Below are positions 29,283 through 38,500 of a DNA stretch of 64,000 nucleotides, in pieces. Origin of the DNA: Streptococcus oralis (GTDB lineage: Bacteria > Bacillota > Bacilli > Lactobacillales > Streptococcaceae); the NCBI RefSeq assembly GCF_016127915.1, contig NZ_CP066059.1, positions 372,001 through 436,000 of the forward strand. Reading direction: 5' to 3'. Under the pieces are notes generated by a model. It searched no databases. It was not told the origin of the DNA and saw nothing but the letters and a program-made list of their open reading frames with translations. How positions within the stretch are numbered: the first letter of the stretch is position 1; each line of letters starts with the position of its first letter. Made by a program: the position numbers and the translations under genes.

Positions 29283-30089
29283 ATGAGTATTAAACTAATT
29301 GCCGTCGATATCGATGGTACCCTAGTCAACAGTCAAAAGGAAATCACTCCGGAAGTCTTTTCTGCCATCCAAGATGCCAAACAAGCTGGCGTCAAAGTCG
29401 TGATTGCAACAGGTCGTCCCATTGCAGGCGTTGCAAAACTTCTGGACGACTTGCAGTTGAGAGACAAGGGCGACTATGTGGTAACCTTCAACGGTGCCCT
29501 TGTCCAAGAGACTGCTACTGGCCATGAGATTATCAGCGAATCCTTGACCTATGAGGATTATCTAGATATGGAATTTCTCAGTCGCAAGCTCGGTGTTCAC
29601 ATGCACGCTATTACCAAGGACGGTATCTATACTGCCAATCGCAATATCGGAAAATACACGGTGCACGAATCAACCCTCGTCAGCATGCCTATTTTCTACC
29701 GCACTCCAGAAGAAATGGCTGACAAGGAAATCGTCAAATGTATGTTTATTGATGAACCAGAAATTCTCGACGCTGCGATTGAAAAAATTCCAGCAGAATT
29801 TTACGAACGATACTCTATTAACAAATCTGCTCCTTTCTACCTCGAACTCCTTAAAAAGAATGTGGACAAGGGTTCAGCCATCACTCACTTAGCTGAAAAA
29901 CTAGGATTGACCAAAGATGAAACCATGGCGATCGGTGACGAAGAAAATGACCGCGCCATGCTCGAGGTCGTTGGAAATCCCGTTGTTATGGAAAATGGAA
30001 ATCCTGAACTCAAAAAAATCGCCAAATACATCACCAAAACAAATGATGAATCCGGCGTTGCCCATGCTATCCGAACGTGGGTACTGTAA
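29283..30089 (+). CDS. Cof-type HAD-IIB phosphatase (YidA-like)
   Basis: Sugar-phosphatase-like HAD hydrolase of 268 residues. Motif I is AVDIDGTLVNSQKEI, motif II VIATGRP, motif III lysine near FYLELLKK, and motif IV AIGDEENDRAML. Cap type IIB. Ribosome binding site GAGGAAA. In pneumococci, as I recall, this gene lies next to rplS; here the immunity genes and CRISPR-Cas locus separate them. Confidence 0.93.
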   Translation: MSIKLIAVDIDGTLVNSQKEITPEVFSAIQDAKQAGVKVVIATGRPIAGVAKLLDDLQLRDKGDYVVTFNGALVQETATGHEIISESLTYEDYLDMEFLSRKLGVHMHAITKDGIYTANRNIGKYTVHESTLVSMPIFYRTPEEMADKEIVKCMFIDEPEILDAAIEKIPAEFYERYSINKSAPFYLELLKKNVDKGSAITHLAEKLGLTKDETMAIGDEENDRAMLEVVGNPVVMENGNPELKKIAKYITKTNDESGVAHAIRTWVL

Positions 30090-30112
30090 AATGCTTAACT
30101 ATAAAAAATAAA

Positions 30113-30164
30113 CGACACCCCAAAAGGTAGAGATGAAACTCTAACTTCCGGGGTGTTCTTTTTG
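30113..30164 (+). terminator. terminator after the HAD phosphatase gene
   Basis: Outer stem ACACCCC / GGGGTGT with an inner AGAG-CTCT hairpin, followed by TCTTTTTG. Confidence 0.8.
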
Positions 30165-30177
30165 ATTTTTCGCCAAA

Positions 30178-30654
30178 TCATCTAAGTAATCCTAGTCTAT
30201 CTAGTTCTTTTAGGGCAGATTCTCTTGATGGGTATGGATTTTTATTGATGAAAATTTTTACTGTTTCGACGTGATGATAAAGATCCATGCTAATCTCTTT
30301 TAAATTATCAATAAAGACATCAAGTAGTTCCGGTTCAATGTTTTCCAAGGGAGAAGGAAGCTCCTTCTTATTTTCAAACTCAAAAGCTTCTTTAGCAGTC
30401 ACACCTATTGCATAACTAATGTTGTCCCACAAGAGACCATTCGCTTCATTTTCATCTAACTGCATGTAGATAAATATTCCACTGAAGTCTGTCCCATCAT
30501 CTAAAAGGCGATAAAGTTCCTCTCCCCTTTTATCTCTATTCTCCAAAAAACTCCAACATGCATCCAAGGCAGTTCGAATTTGAGAATTGTATCGTGTTTT
30601 CATACGGTTTACAATTGCTTCAGCAAAAATCAACATAAAATAACTCGTAAGCAT
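30178..30654 (-). CDS. Imm6-like putative immunity protein, copy 1
   Basis: 158-residue acidic, mostly helical protein without membrane segments. Features such as ALDACWSFLENRDKRGEELY, LLDDGTDFSG and LLWDNISYAIG, with KKELPSPLENIEPELL, recall the Imm6 immunity family that protects against polymorphic toxins; this is a resemblance, not a proven match. It shares spacing and key positions with the next gene upstream, so the two look like old paralogues. Strong ribosome binding site AGGAGAGG. Last gene of a three-gene cluster; no toxin gene is in view. Confidence 0.65.
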   Translation of the reverse strand: MLTSYFMLIFAEAIVNRMKTRYNSQIRTALDACWSFLENRDKRGEELYRLLDDGTDFSGIFIYMQLDENEANGLLWDNISYAIGVTAKEAFEFENKKELPSPLENIEPELLDVFIDNLKEISMDLYHHVETVKIFINKNPYPSRESALKELDRLGLLR

Positions 30655-30686
30655 ATCCTCTCCTGATCTATACTTGAACGAATAGC

Positions 30687-31181
30687 CTATTCATTCTCAT
30701 CTGATAAAAATAGTGAACCAAAATAGTTTTTAACGAGCTCATCCTTTAAATATCCTTCTATTTCTGGACCAGTTATTTGTGAAATAAGCTCCCTATTTTC
30801 AGCTAGGATTTGTTTGTAACTTGAAGAAAGAGCCTCAAGTATGTCCTCGTCGGCACTTTCAATCGTTTGTGGCAGGTAAACCTCCTCAGAAGCAATATAT
30901 GAGTAGTGACAAACTAGGACAAAGAAATTAGCGATACAGTTCCATACTAGTGGATTGGTTTTCTTATCCAACACCTGAAATGTCAAGATATCCAGCTCGT
31001 CCATATTTTCCAGTCGATTGTATAAAATATCTGGACAAAAACCACTCTCTTTATCAAGTTCCTGTTTAGAAAGTTTTAAGGATTCTACAACAAACTCCTG
31101 ATATTCTTTCTCACTGACAAGATCTACAAGACCGTATAACAACTCCTGTAGGAAGCACAATAAATTTCTATTATCATTCAT
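30687..31181 (-). CDS. Imm6-like putative immunity protein, copy 2
   Basis: 164-residue acidic, helical protein. Start chosen at ATG 31181 (MNDNRNLLCFLQELLYGL), which has AGAAGGA at seven-base spacing; the longer frame from GTG 31238 lacks one. The central part NPLVWNCIANFF followed by EVYLPQTIESADEDILE lines up with LLWDNISYAIG and KKELPSPLENIEPELL of the neighbouring protein. Function inferred only from the Imm6-like pattern. Confidence 0.62.
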   Translation of the reverse strand: MNDNRNLLCFLQELLYGLVDLVSEKEYQEFVVESLKLSKQELDKESGFCPDILYNRLENMDELDILTFQVLDKKTNPLVWNCIANFFVLVCHYSYIASEEVYLPQTIESADEDILEALSSSYKQILAENRELISQITGPEIEGYLKDELVKNYFGSLFLSDENE

Positions 31182-31238
31182 CGATTTTCCTTCTATTACT
31201 AAAAAACTAACTTGGTAATCCACTGGAAAACGTAGCAC

Positions 31239-31565
31239 TCACTCTTCCTCCTCAAACATCAGGGCATCCAGTTCTTCTCTTTCAGCCACAATCTCTTCAA
31301 AGGTGGAAATAAGATTATTTACTATTTCTAAGGTGATAATACCAGTCGAATCCCTCATCGTAACCTTGGTTCCAATGACATTCAACTCATGAATGAGTTC
31401 TCGAACCTTTCTTAATCCATCCAAATCTAACATGTCAACTTCGATCACCGTGTCATGATTTTTGATTCTAGATTGGATTAAAGAAAAAGGCAAGGATGAA
31501 TGGCTTCTTAACAACTTATAGGTCCCTGACTTGTCACCTATAGAATCAATAAAAATAGCTAGCAT
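31239..31565 (-). CDS. hypothetical protein at the head of the immunity-like cluster
   Basis: 108-residue protein, not recognised. It begins MLAIFIDSIGDKSGTYKLL, has no signal peptide or membrane segment, and ends in a strongly acidic tail (LDALMFEEEE). The ATG at 31565 follows GGGAGCGGAAG. First gene of the cluster, directly behind the promoter at 31605; co-transcription with the two Imm6-like genes is likely. It may be another immunity protein, but nothing in the sequence proves it. Confidence 0.6.
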   Translation of the reverse strand: MLAIFIDSIGDKSGTYKLLRSHSSLPFSLIQSRIKNHDTVIEVDMLDLDGLRKVRELIHELNVIGTKVTMRDSTGIITLEIVNNLISTFEEIVAEREELDALMFEEEE

Positions 31566-31604
31566 CACTTCCGCTCCCTTCCTCTCTGGTCGCTACTATA
31601 TGAC

Positions 31605-31613
31605 ATTATACCA
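31605..31613 (-). promoter_or_regulatory. extended -10 promoter of the immunity-like cluster
   Basis: Minus strand TGGTATAAT: perfect -10 with TGn extension, 40 bp before the first gene. The -35 (TAAGAA) is poor. Confidence 0.6.
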
Positions 31614-31688
31614 TACAGGTGAGCTGATTCTTAAGAAACTAAAGAGGGCGTTCCCGTTCCGATTACTGAGTTAGATCTAATTCAGATC

Positions 31689-32975
31689 GTTGTACAGTTA
31701 CTTAAATCTTGAGAGTACAAAAACTACGTCCTTAACCAAGAGCACAACGTAACGGTTGTACAGTTACTTAAATCTTGAGAGTACAAAAACTAGACTTTAA
31801 CCAGTCTTTAATCAACTTGGTTGTACAGTTACTTAAATCTTGAGAGTACAAAAACGAGTGAAGTGAAGCGATTCTTACTTGACCTGTTGTACAGTTACTT
31901 AAATCTTGAGAGTACAAAAACATGATGTGAGTCAGATGAAAGAAGACTTAGTTGTACAGTTACTTAAATCTTGAGAGTACAAAAACGGTTTGGATAGTGG
32001 TCTGCGCATCACCGTCGTTGTACAGTTACTTAAATCTTGAGAGTACAAAAACTTCCCAAATTGGTTAACTCCGAGAATGATGTTGTACAGTTACTTAAAT
32101 CTTGAGAGTACAAAAACTGATTGCGTAATGAGAAACCCATGCCTTGTGTTGTACAGTTACTTAAATCTTGAGAGTACAAAAACGCAGTAGCTGGATTGTC
32201 TTTCTCTGGATTTGTTGTACAGTTACTTAAATCTTGAGAGTACAAAAACAGGTATAGCCATTCTCTTTCAAAAAGAAGGGTTGTACAGTTACTTAAATCT
32301 TGAGAGTACAAAAACCTATTCCTGAAACCAATAACGCCTTTAATTGTTGTACAGTTACTTAAATCTTGAGAGTACAAAAACGTATAGGTATTTCTAGTTT
32401 CAAATACCTGAGTTGTACAGTTACTTAAATCTTGAGAGTACAAAAACTAGGGCTATAACCACCTTGAACGCTACCTAGTTGTACAGTTACTTAAATCTTG
32501 AGAGTACAAAAACTAGTCAGTTACTTATTATTTTCAATTATGAGTTGTACAGTTACTTAAATCTTGAGAGTACAAAAACAGTGTTAAAGATCTATAATTT
32601 CGAAAAATCGTTGTACAGTTACTTAAATCTTGAGAGTACAAAAACTAGACCCGCTTGGTTCCGTTTGGTGTGTCGGTTGTACAGTTACTTAAATCTTGAG
32701 AGTACAAAAACAGTGACAGGGGAGACAGACGATAAGTTCGAGTTGTACAGTTACTTAAATCTTGAGAGTACAAAAACAAGGTCAATATCTATGGACTCGA
32801 ACAATTTGTTGTACAGTTACTTAAATCTTGAGAGTACAAAAACTCGTACACGCCCACGTCAAAGCCAAATTCAGTTGTACAGTTACTTAAATCTTGAGAG
32901 TACAAAAACAGAATCAGAAGTCAAAGAACTATGGGAAGAGTTGTACAGTTACTTAAATCTTGAGAGTACAAAAAC
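31689..32975 (-). CRISPR. type II-A CRISPR array, 20 repeats and 19 spacers
   Basis: Twenty 36-nt repeats. In transcribed (minus) orientation the repeat begins GTTTTTGTACTCTC and ends GTAACTGTACAAC, which I recognise as the S. thermophilus CRISPR1 repeat. Repeat starts (forward) are 31689, 31755, 31820, 31886, 31951, 32017, 32082, 32148, 32214, 32280, 32346, 32412, 32478, 32544, 32610, 32676, 32742, 32808, 32874, 32940. Spacers are 30 nt except three of 29 nt (31791, 31922, 32053). All repeats read identical, including the distal one, and no spacer is duplicated. The leader end is at 32975, next to csn2. Open frames crossing the array are translations of repeats. Confidence 0.99.
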
Positions 32976-33046
32976 CTCAAATTCGTCAATTTTAATTTTT
33001 GTTCCCCTCAAAAACATTATAAAGCCTTAAATCTCACCCGTCAATA
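32976..33046 (-). promoter_or_regulatory. CRISPR leader with ATTTGAG anchor
   Basis: The 71-bp AT-rich gap between the csn2 stop and the first repeat. On the minus strand it ends in AATTTGAG directly against the repeat; ATTTGAG is a known leader-anchoring motif of type II-A loci where Cas1-Cas2 inserts new spacers. The array promoter should be here or at the end of csn2. Confidence 0.8.
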
Positions 33047-34090
33047 CTATTCTTCCAAATATTTCAATAACATAGGATTGATCGATCCAATACAGAATTT
33101 TGTTTTCATTTTGTACTGATACAAATTATTCAAAATTTTTAATGCTACTTGATCTTCTACAGATAAACTCATGTGGAGAATGTCCGAGCTAAATAAATAG
33201 GATCCAATTTTTCTTAAAGAAGTTAAAAATTCTTGTTCATCAGGTATTTGATTTATTGGATACTGATTGATAAAGCGATCATACATGAATTCTAGCGAAT
33301 AAAAATGATCAACATAATCAGAAACAATATTGATTTCCTCTAAAACTTCTTTCGTGACATGAAGATAACCTTCATTGGAAGGAAATAAAACAATATATAA
33401 TGAATCGCTATGATTAGTCAGAAACTCCATTTTCTCGCAACATTCAACAAAATCATTATAGGATAGAAAATCGTCCAAATTTCGTAAGACAAGCAAAAAC
33501 TTTTCAGAACTGTTTGTCGCCATAATTTCTAACATGGAAAGAAATAATAAAAACTTTATCTTATTGTCTACAAACTCAAAGGATATATTTTTATCATTTG
33601 CTCCAAAGTATGGTAAAAAATTTTTTTGAATTAATTGATCAGCATTAAAATATTTTGCTTCGCTATGATAAACGATATCATCAATTTGAAGATTCAACTT
33701 CTGATTCAATAGAAGTGAAATCCTATCCAAATTATCATTGATATTTTCAATTTGCTCCATTATCTCAATAGAAGTAATTTTTTTCTTTATATAACCATAA
33801 GCTACTGTCCCTTTTTTATATTCCATTTGTTCAATCAAATCATTGATATTGGATATTTGAATAACACTAAATTCTGAACGGGAAAAAACTGTATCATCTA
33901 TTAGTATTTTAGGCTCATTTTGTTCAAATAGAACCAAATCTTCCTCACTATATTTTTTTCCTCCAAAATACCATAATAGTATCTGCCAAATATAGTACTT
34001 TAGTTGCTGATCTTGACCTACAATTTGAGTAAATTGACCAAAACTTAATGAAATATTATCCTTATACGGATGACTAATGTTCATTTTCAT
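33047..34090 (-). CDS. csn2: type II-A adaptation protein Csn2, long (St) form
   Basis: Ring-forming DNA-end-binding protein needed for spacer acquisition in type II-A systems. At 347 residues it is the long Csn2 variant seen with S. thermophilus CRISPR1, not the 220-residue form of S. pyogenes. Recognisable parts are MNISHPYKDNISLSFGQFTQ, QMEYKKGTVAYGYIKK, LVLRNLDDFLSYNDF and VDHFYSLEFMYDRF. It overlaps cas2 by 4 bp and precedes the leader. Confidence 0.95.
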   Translation of the reverse strand: MKMNISHPYKDNISLSFGQFTQIVGQDQQLKYYIWQILLWYFGGKKYSEEDLVLFEQNEPKILIDDTVFSRSEFSVIQISNINDLIEQMEYKKGTVAYGYIKKKITSIEIMEQIENINDNLDRISLLLNQKLNLQIDDIVYHSEAKYFNADQLIQKNFLPYFGANDKNISFEFVDNKIKFLLFLSMLEIMATNSSEKFLLVLRNLDDFLSYNDFVECCEKMEFLTNHSDSLYIVLFPSNEGYLHVTKEVLEEINIVSDYVDHFYSLEFMYDRFINQYPINQIPDEQEFLTSLRKIGSYLFSSDILHMSLSVEDQVALKILNNLYQYKMKTKFCIGSINPMLLKYLEE

Positions 34091-34410
34091 ATAACTACCA
34101 ACTTATTATCGCTGACTACTTCTTCTTGCTTTGTTTTTCCACCAATTATTAAAACCATTTCAGAAAATTGTTTCTCTGTTACTGCAAGTAAACGGACATT
34201 CCCACTTGGTAAATTACTCTGGCTTAATTTTTTATAGAATTTACTTGCAAAACTTCGATTAGGACAGGTTCGATAATAAACAGAAAACTGCAACATTTCA
34301 AAACCATTGGCAATTAAATCTTTCCGAAAGTTACGATAGACCCTTTTTTCTTGATTTGTTTCCATTGGTAAATCAAAAAAACACAATAATCTCAATGCTT
34401 CATACCTCAT
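34087..34410 (-). CDS. cas2: CRISPR adaptation protein Cas2
   Basis: Small ferredoxin-fold protein forming the Cas1-Cas2 integrase. The 107-residue sequence shows LRLLCFFDLPMETNQEKRVY with the family Asp, and RKDLIANGFEMLQFSVYYR. It starts 4 bp after the cas1 stop and overlaps csn2. Confidence 0.97.
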   Translation of the reverse strand: MRYEALRLLCFFDLPMETNQEKRVYRNFRKDLIANGFEMLQFSVYYRTCPNRSFASKFYKKLSQSNLPSGNVRLLAVTEKQFSEMVLIIGGKTKQEEVVSDNKLVVI

Positions 34411-34414
34411 TTCT

Positions 34415-35323
34415 TTAACTCCATTCTACACTCGAAACCACCGGACAGTAAAATTTACTAGTATCCTTATCAGAGATACATTTTAGAAAACCTTTGACAT
34501 ATTTATCCATTGCTACCGTTACAGAACACGTTTCTTTCCCATAACGAATCTTTGCGTTCAGTGTATCTGTCAACGCAAGACGAAATTCATATTTCAAATA
34601 CTCTTCATCTCGTAAATTTTGATAAACCCAGACATCGATAATCTGCCGAAAAGGTTCCATTAGATCATCAACCAGGTTAAATTGGTTATATTCATTCTTA
34701 TGAAAAATTCCTATTAAGGGATTCAAACCATACCCAGAAATAATACGTGCCATTTGCGCTCTCATGATTGCATAACCATAATTTAGACCAGCATTGATGA
34801 CATCCGTTTCCTGTTGTGTAAGACGTACGAATTTTTTTCCAAAGAGTTCGTTAAAATAGACTTTTGCAGCATGACCTTCGCGGTTGGTTTTATCTCCATA
34901 TTCAATATGATCTTTATAGTCTGCTAATAATTGAATGCAATCAATATTCTTCTCAAACATTGCAAGAACATCTTGCTGATTGTTTATTTTGAAATAAGTA
35001 ACTATCTGCCATAATTTATCTTTCTGTTCCTGCGTCCACAATAATTGCTCCTGTAATTTTTTATAGGCTCTAAAATGGCCATTTTGAGAATGATAAATTC
35101 CTGTAGGCAAGTGCTCATTATCACAGACAATTAAAGCAATATTATACTTACTTAAAGCACTTAATAACCTTAAAGTTACAACAGTCTCCCCTCCTTCTGC
35201 TACAATTATCGAAATATCACTCAGTGGGATAACATAGTCTTGACCCATTTTCTTAATCAGAAGATTATCTAACTTCAATTGCATTTTTTCACTCTGACAG
35301 ACATGCACAATTCTCCAAGTCAT
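34415..35323 (-). CDS. cas1: CRISPR integrase Cas1
   Basis: Catalytic subunit of the spacer integrase, 302 residues. Start at ATG 35323 (MTWRIVHVCQSEKMQLKLDN) with AGAGGA upstream. Conserved parts include ISIIVAEGGETVVTLRLLSAL, the active-site region VINAGLNYGYAIMRAQMARI, and GIFHKNEYNQFNLVDDLMEPFR with the catalytic His/Asp residues. The frame is open up to 35482, but that extension is the tracrRNA gene read as protein and should be dropped. Confidence 0.97.
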   Translation of the reverse strand: MTWRIVHVCQSEKMQLKLDNLLIKKMGQDYVIPLSDISIIVAEGGETVVTLRLLSALSKYNIALIVCDNEHLPTGIYHSQNGHFRAYKKLQEQLLWTQEQKDKLWQIVTYFKINNQQDVLAMFEKNIDCIQLLADYKDHIEYGDKTNREGHAAKVYFNELFGKKFVRLTQQETDVINAGLNYGYAIMRAQMARIISGYGLNPLIGIFHKNEYNQFNLVDDLMEPFRQIIDVWVYQNLRDEEYLKYEFRLALTDTLNAKIRYGKETCSVTVAMDKYVKGFLKCISDKDTSKFYCPVVSSVEWS

Positions 35324-35337
35324 CGTATTTTCCTCTT

Positions 35338-35447
35338 TCACAAAACGAAAACACCCAGCCATAAATGACAGGGTGTTGAATTCGGCATGAAGCCTTATCT
35401 TTGTAGCTTCTGCAAGATTTAAGTAACTGTGTAAGGCGTCCCTTACG
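35338..35447 (-). ncRNA. tracrRNA of the St1-type Cas9 system
   Basis: About 110 nt on the minus strand between cas9 and cas1. It contains the anti-repeat GTTACTTAAATCTTG, perfectly complementary to CAAGATTTAAGTAAC of the repeat, and then a bulge and TACAA pairing with TTGTA. Next come a GGCTTCATGCC hairpin and the terminal ACACCC / GGGTGT hairpin with TTTTCGTTTT. Order and sequence match the S. thermophilus CRISPR1 tracrRNA. Ends are estimated from promoter and terminator. Confidence 0.93.
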
Positions 35448-35453
35448 GTTACT

Positions 35454-35482
35454 ATTATAATACATTGTACAAGCGTTTGCAA
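35454..35482 (-). promoter_or_regulatory. tracrRNA promoter
   Basis: Minus strand: -35 TTGCAA (35482-35477), 17-bp spacer, -10 TATAAT (35459-35454), starting 18 bp after the cas9 stop. It may also drive cas1-cas2-csn2 by read-through. Confidence 0.8.
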
Positions 35483-35500
35483 CTCTTTTTTAAATATTTT

Positions 35501-38500
35501 TTAAAATTTGAGTTTTGGTTCGTCACCCTCTTTTTTAATGATATGTTTTTTACCCAAAACATCTGTTTTTACTTTAAAAATGGATATATTTGACTTATTT
35601 AGTCCTTTCAGACACTGTCCTCCTTTTGCAACTTTACCAAATAAACTTATCAATGGCTGCTCACCATCAAATTTAGCTTTATCATAAGGTTTCAATTCAA
35701 CATAATGTTTTACATTTGGCATAGTTCTAGATAAAAATCTAAAAAATTGCTCTTCATTTGTTTGATTATCTTTTATTAAAATTAAGTCATTTTTATAAAG
35801 AGTAAATTTAAATTCCGCCTGAGAGTCCACTCCTTCTCTATCCTTAATTGATAAGTACTTTTCAATGGATATAGAGTAAGCACCACTACCCTTTTCAAAT
35901 TGCAAATCTGCATACTTTAATCCAAGTAATTCATATTTCCCTGTTTTATGATTATAATAAACGTCTGTACGCCATGGGGCTATTGATTGAAGCACAACTT
36001 GATTATCACTACCATCTGGTGTGATATCAATGTGATTACCTAGTTTATTATCATAGTATTTAAGACTTTTAATTTCTGGTCCATTACCTTTTTTACTGTA
36101 CTTTCGAATAGGTCCATTTTCTTGTCTATATTTCTCAAAAGGATTGCAAGGAATCTCTTTATTTTTATCGTTCAATTCTTTAGAAGGATAGGTTCTTAAA
36201 ATTTCTTCAATCACTTTTTCAAATGTTTGTGGATCTTTGTGATACATCAAGAATTTACTCTTATCTTTATTATAAATTTTAATGAAAGCATCATATCCTG
36301 CTTGACTATAAATATCTTTAATCTTACCTAAAACATAAGTTTCTTCAGACTTATCTTTATCCAATTTCGCTTTTCTTGTTGCGTAAATGGTTGCATCTGA
36401 AATTTTTCGATTGTATTTTGAATCTACTTGATAAGAAAACAGTATACTATCCTCAAATGTCTTGCTACGCAATGTATCGACAAAATGGTCATAAGGCGCT
36501 TTAAACACTAACTCTTTATATTCATCATCAGCCAATGGAATAATTTCTCCAGTCTCTGAATCAACAAACTGCCCTTCTTTATAAGTAATCAGAGGATTAT
36601 TCTGTTTTTTCCATAATCTTAATTGACTCGAAGCAGCAATAATTAAGGCATCCACAGCATGGTGGTGATAGGTTTCACGAGATTTTTCAAGTCCCCACTT
36701 TCTTCTTAGCTGAGAGGTAAATTGTCCACGTACTACTGAAATAGTTGTATCGAAATTATGATTTTTATAAAAATCTTGTAGAGCATTTAAAACAACTCGA
36801 GAAGAATATCGAGTGTCAACTAAATTTCGTTCGATAAATTTCTGTTTTACTTCAATTTTACTAATGTCTTCTTCCGTTAAAAGGTACTCTTTCTTTTTAT
36901 TACTTAATAATTTAGACTCTTTTACATAAGATTTAAACTCACGGTAGGACCAACCATCATCCATACTATCTAAAGCCTGAAACGGTGTTCGCTGTCCCTT
37001 CTCTTGGTTTGCTGTAGCTAGGACCAATACTTTATTAGATAGACTATCATCAAACGATAAAGAAAGAGGTAAAATATGGTCAATTTCGTACTTGTACTGA
37101 TTGTGAATTAAATCTGAAATTGGAATGTTCTTCCCAGTATAGAGACACTTTTCTCCCTGTTGATGCCATAAACGAATCTTAGTAGCTAATTCCTTATGCC
37201 CATGAAAAATGTTATCCGGCAGCTCTTTTTTCCCATTGTATTGAAACGCCGCTTTTTCCATAGCTGCATTTTTCTCATCTTGGTTTGCCTTTTGACGTTT
37301 TATATAATCTTTCTTAGCGTCTTCTTCGTTATTTTCACGCGCCATTTCGATAACGATATTATCAAAGATACCATGTTTTTTAGTTGCTTCGTTGATTATT
37401 TTTATAGCTTGTCTGACAGATTTTGCTACTACAGGGTTATAGATTTCTTCTGTTACTTCTTTTTCATCAATATACTTAGTTCGTTTTGAAGTCTCTTTAG
37501 ATTTTTGTTTCCCCAATCGTGTGAGAATTGTCATTTGCTCTTCTGAAGTTTCATAAAGTTCTGGTATCAACTCCATCATGAGTTTAAGAGAAAAATTATG
37601 CCATCCCTTACTAAATAGACTGCTATTATTTTTTCTAAATTGAACTAATTCAAGTACTTGATCTTGACTAAATACACCCATTAACTTCGAGTTAATTGCT
37701 TCTTCTATACCTTCTCGTTCAGTATTTAGAGTTAAAATATGGGCAAGCTCATCTAGAACATTTCTAGACAATTCCCCAACTGAAATTGTTTCTAGCGATT
37801 GCATTTTTCGATAGACTTCAAAAGTATGCATTTCAGGTTTATTGTTTAAATCAACTCGATAACCACGTATCTGATCTACTGAAGCATCAATCATTTTAGC
37901 AATGTACTTCAATAAGGTTGAGGCTCCTAATGTTTTCGCTAATTTCGCATATTCAATGATTGTTTTCTTTTGTTCCTCACTAAGTTTCTTTGTTTCTGTA
38001 GGAACTGTTAAATTATTTAAATCATTTAGTAAGTTAAACTCTTGAGCAGTATAGGAAGCTTTAGAAGCTCTGTATTCCTCAGGATAAAATGTACATTTAC
38101 CGATTAAAACACCAAAAATATTATCTAAGGTAGTACCATCTGTTCGAAAACGTCCATAATCCGTCCGAGATTTTTCATTTCCTGGTCCATGATAATATTT
38201 TCTTTTCCCTGTAAGGATTTTTAGATAATCCTCGATAAACTCATCCGTAATTTTACTATTGAATTCCTGCTGTTTTCTAAGAATTCTTTCAGCTTCCTTT
38301 TTATACGCAGATGTTGAAAAAACATTGATCAATCGGCATTTCTCACCATTTTCTTCAACAGTAAAATCTCCCCTTAATTGACCATATTTTTCAAAACGCT
38401 CTAGTTGGATTTGACCTGGTGTTTGTTCAGCAAGTAATTTTCTATTTTCCTCAACTGCCTTACCATAATCAGACGATACTGTACCCCCATCCTCAGAAGC

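Noticed and set aside
32030..33030. Two long open frames (137 and 183 codons) across the array
   Set aside because: They are in-frame translations of CRISPR repeats and spacers, with no ribosome binding site.
35324..35482. N-terminal extension of Cas1
   Set aside because: The extra frame is the tracrRNA gene; the true Cas1 start has a good ribosome binding site at 35323.
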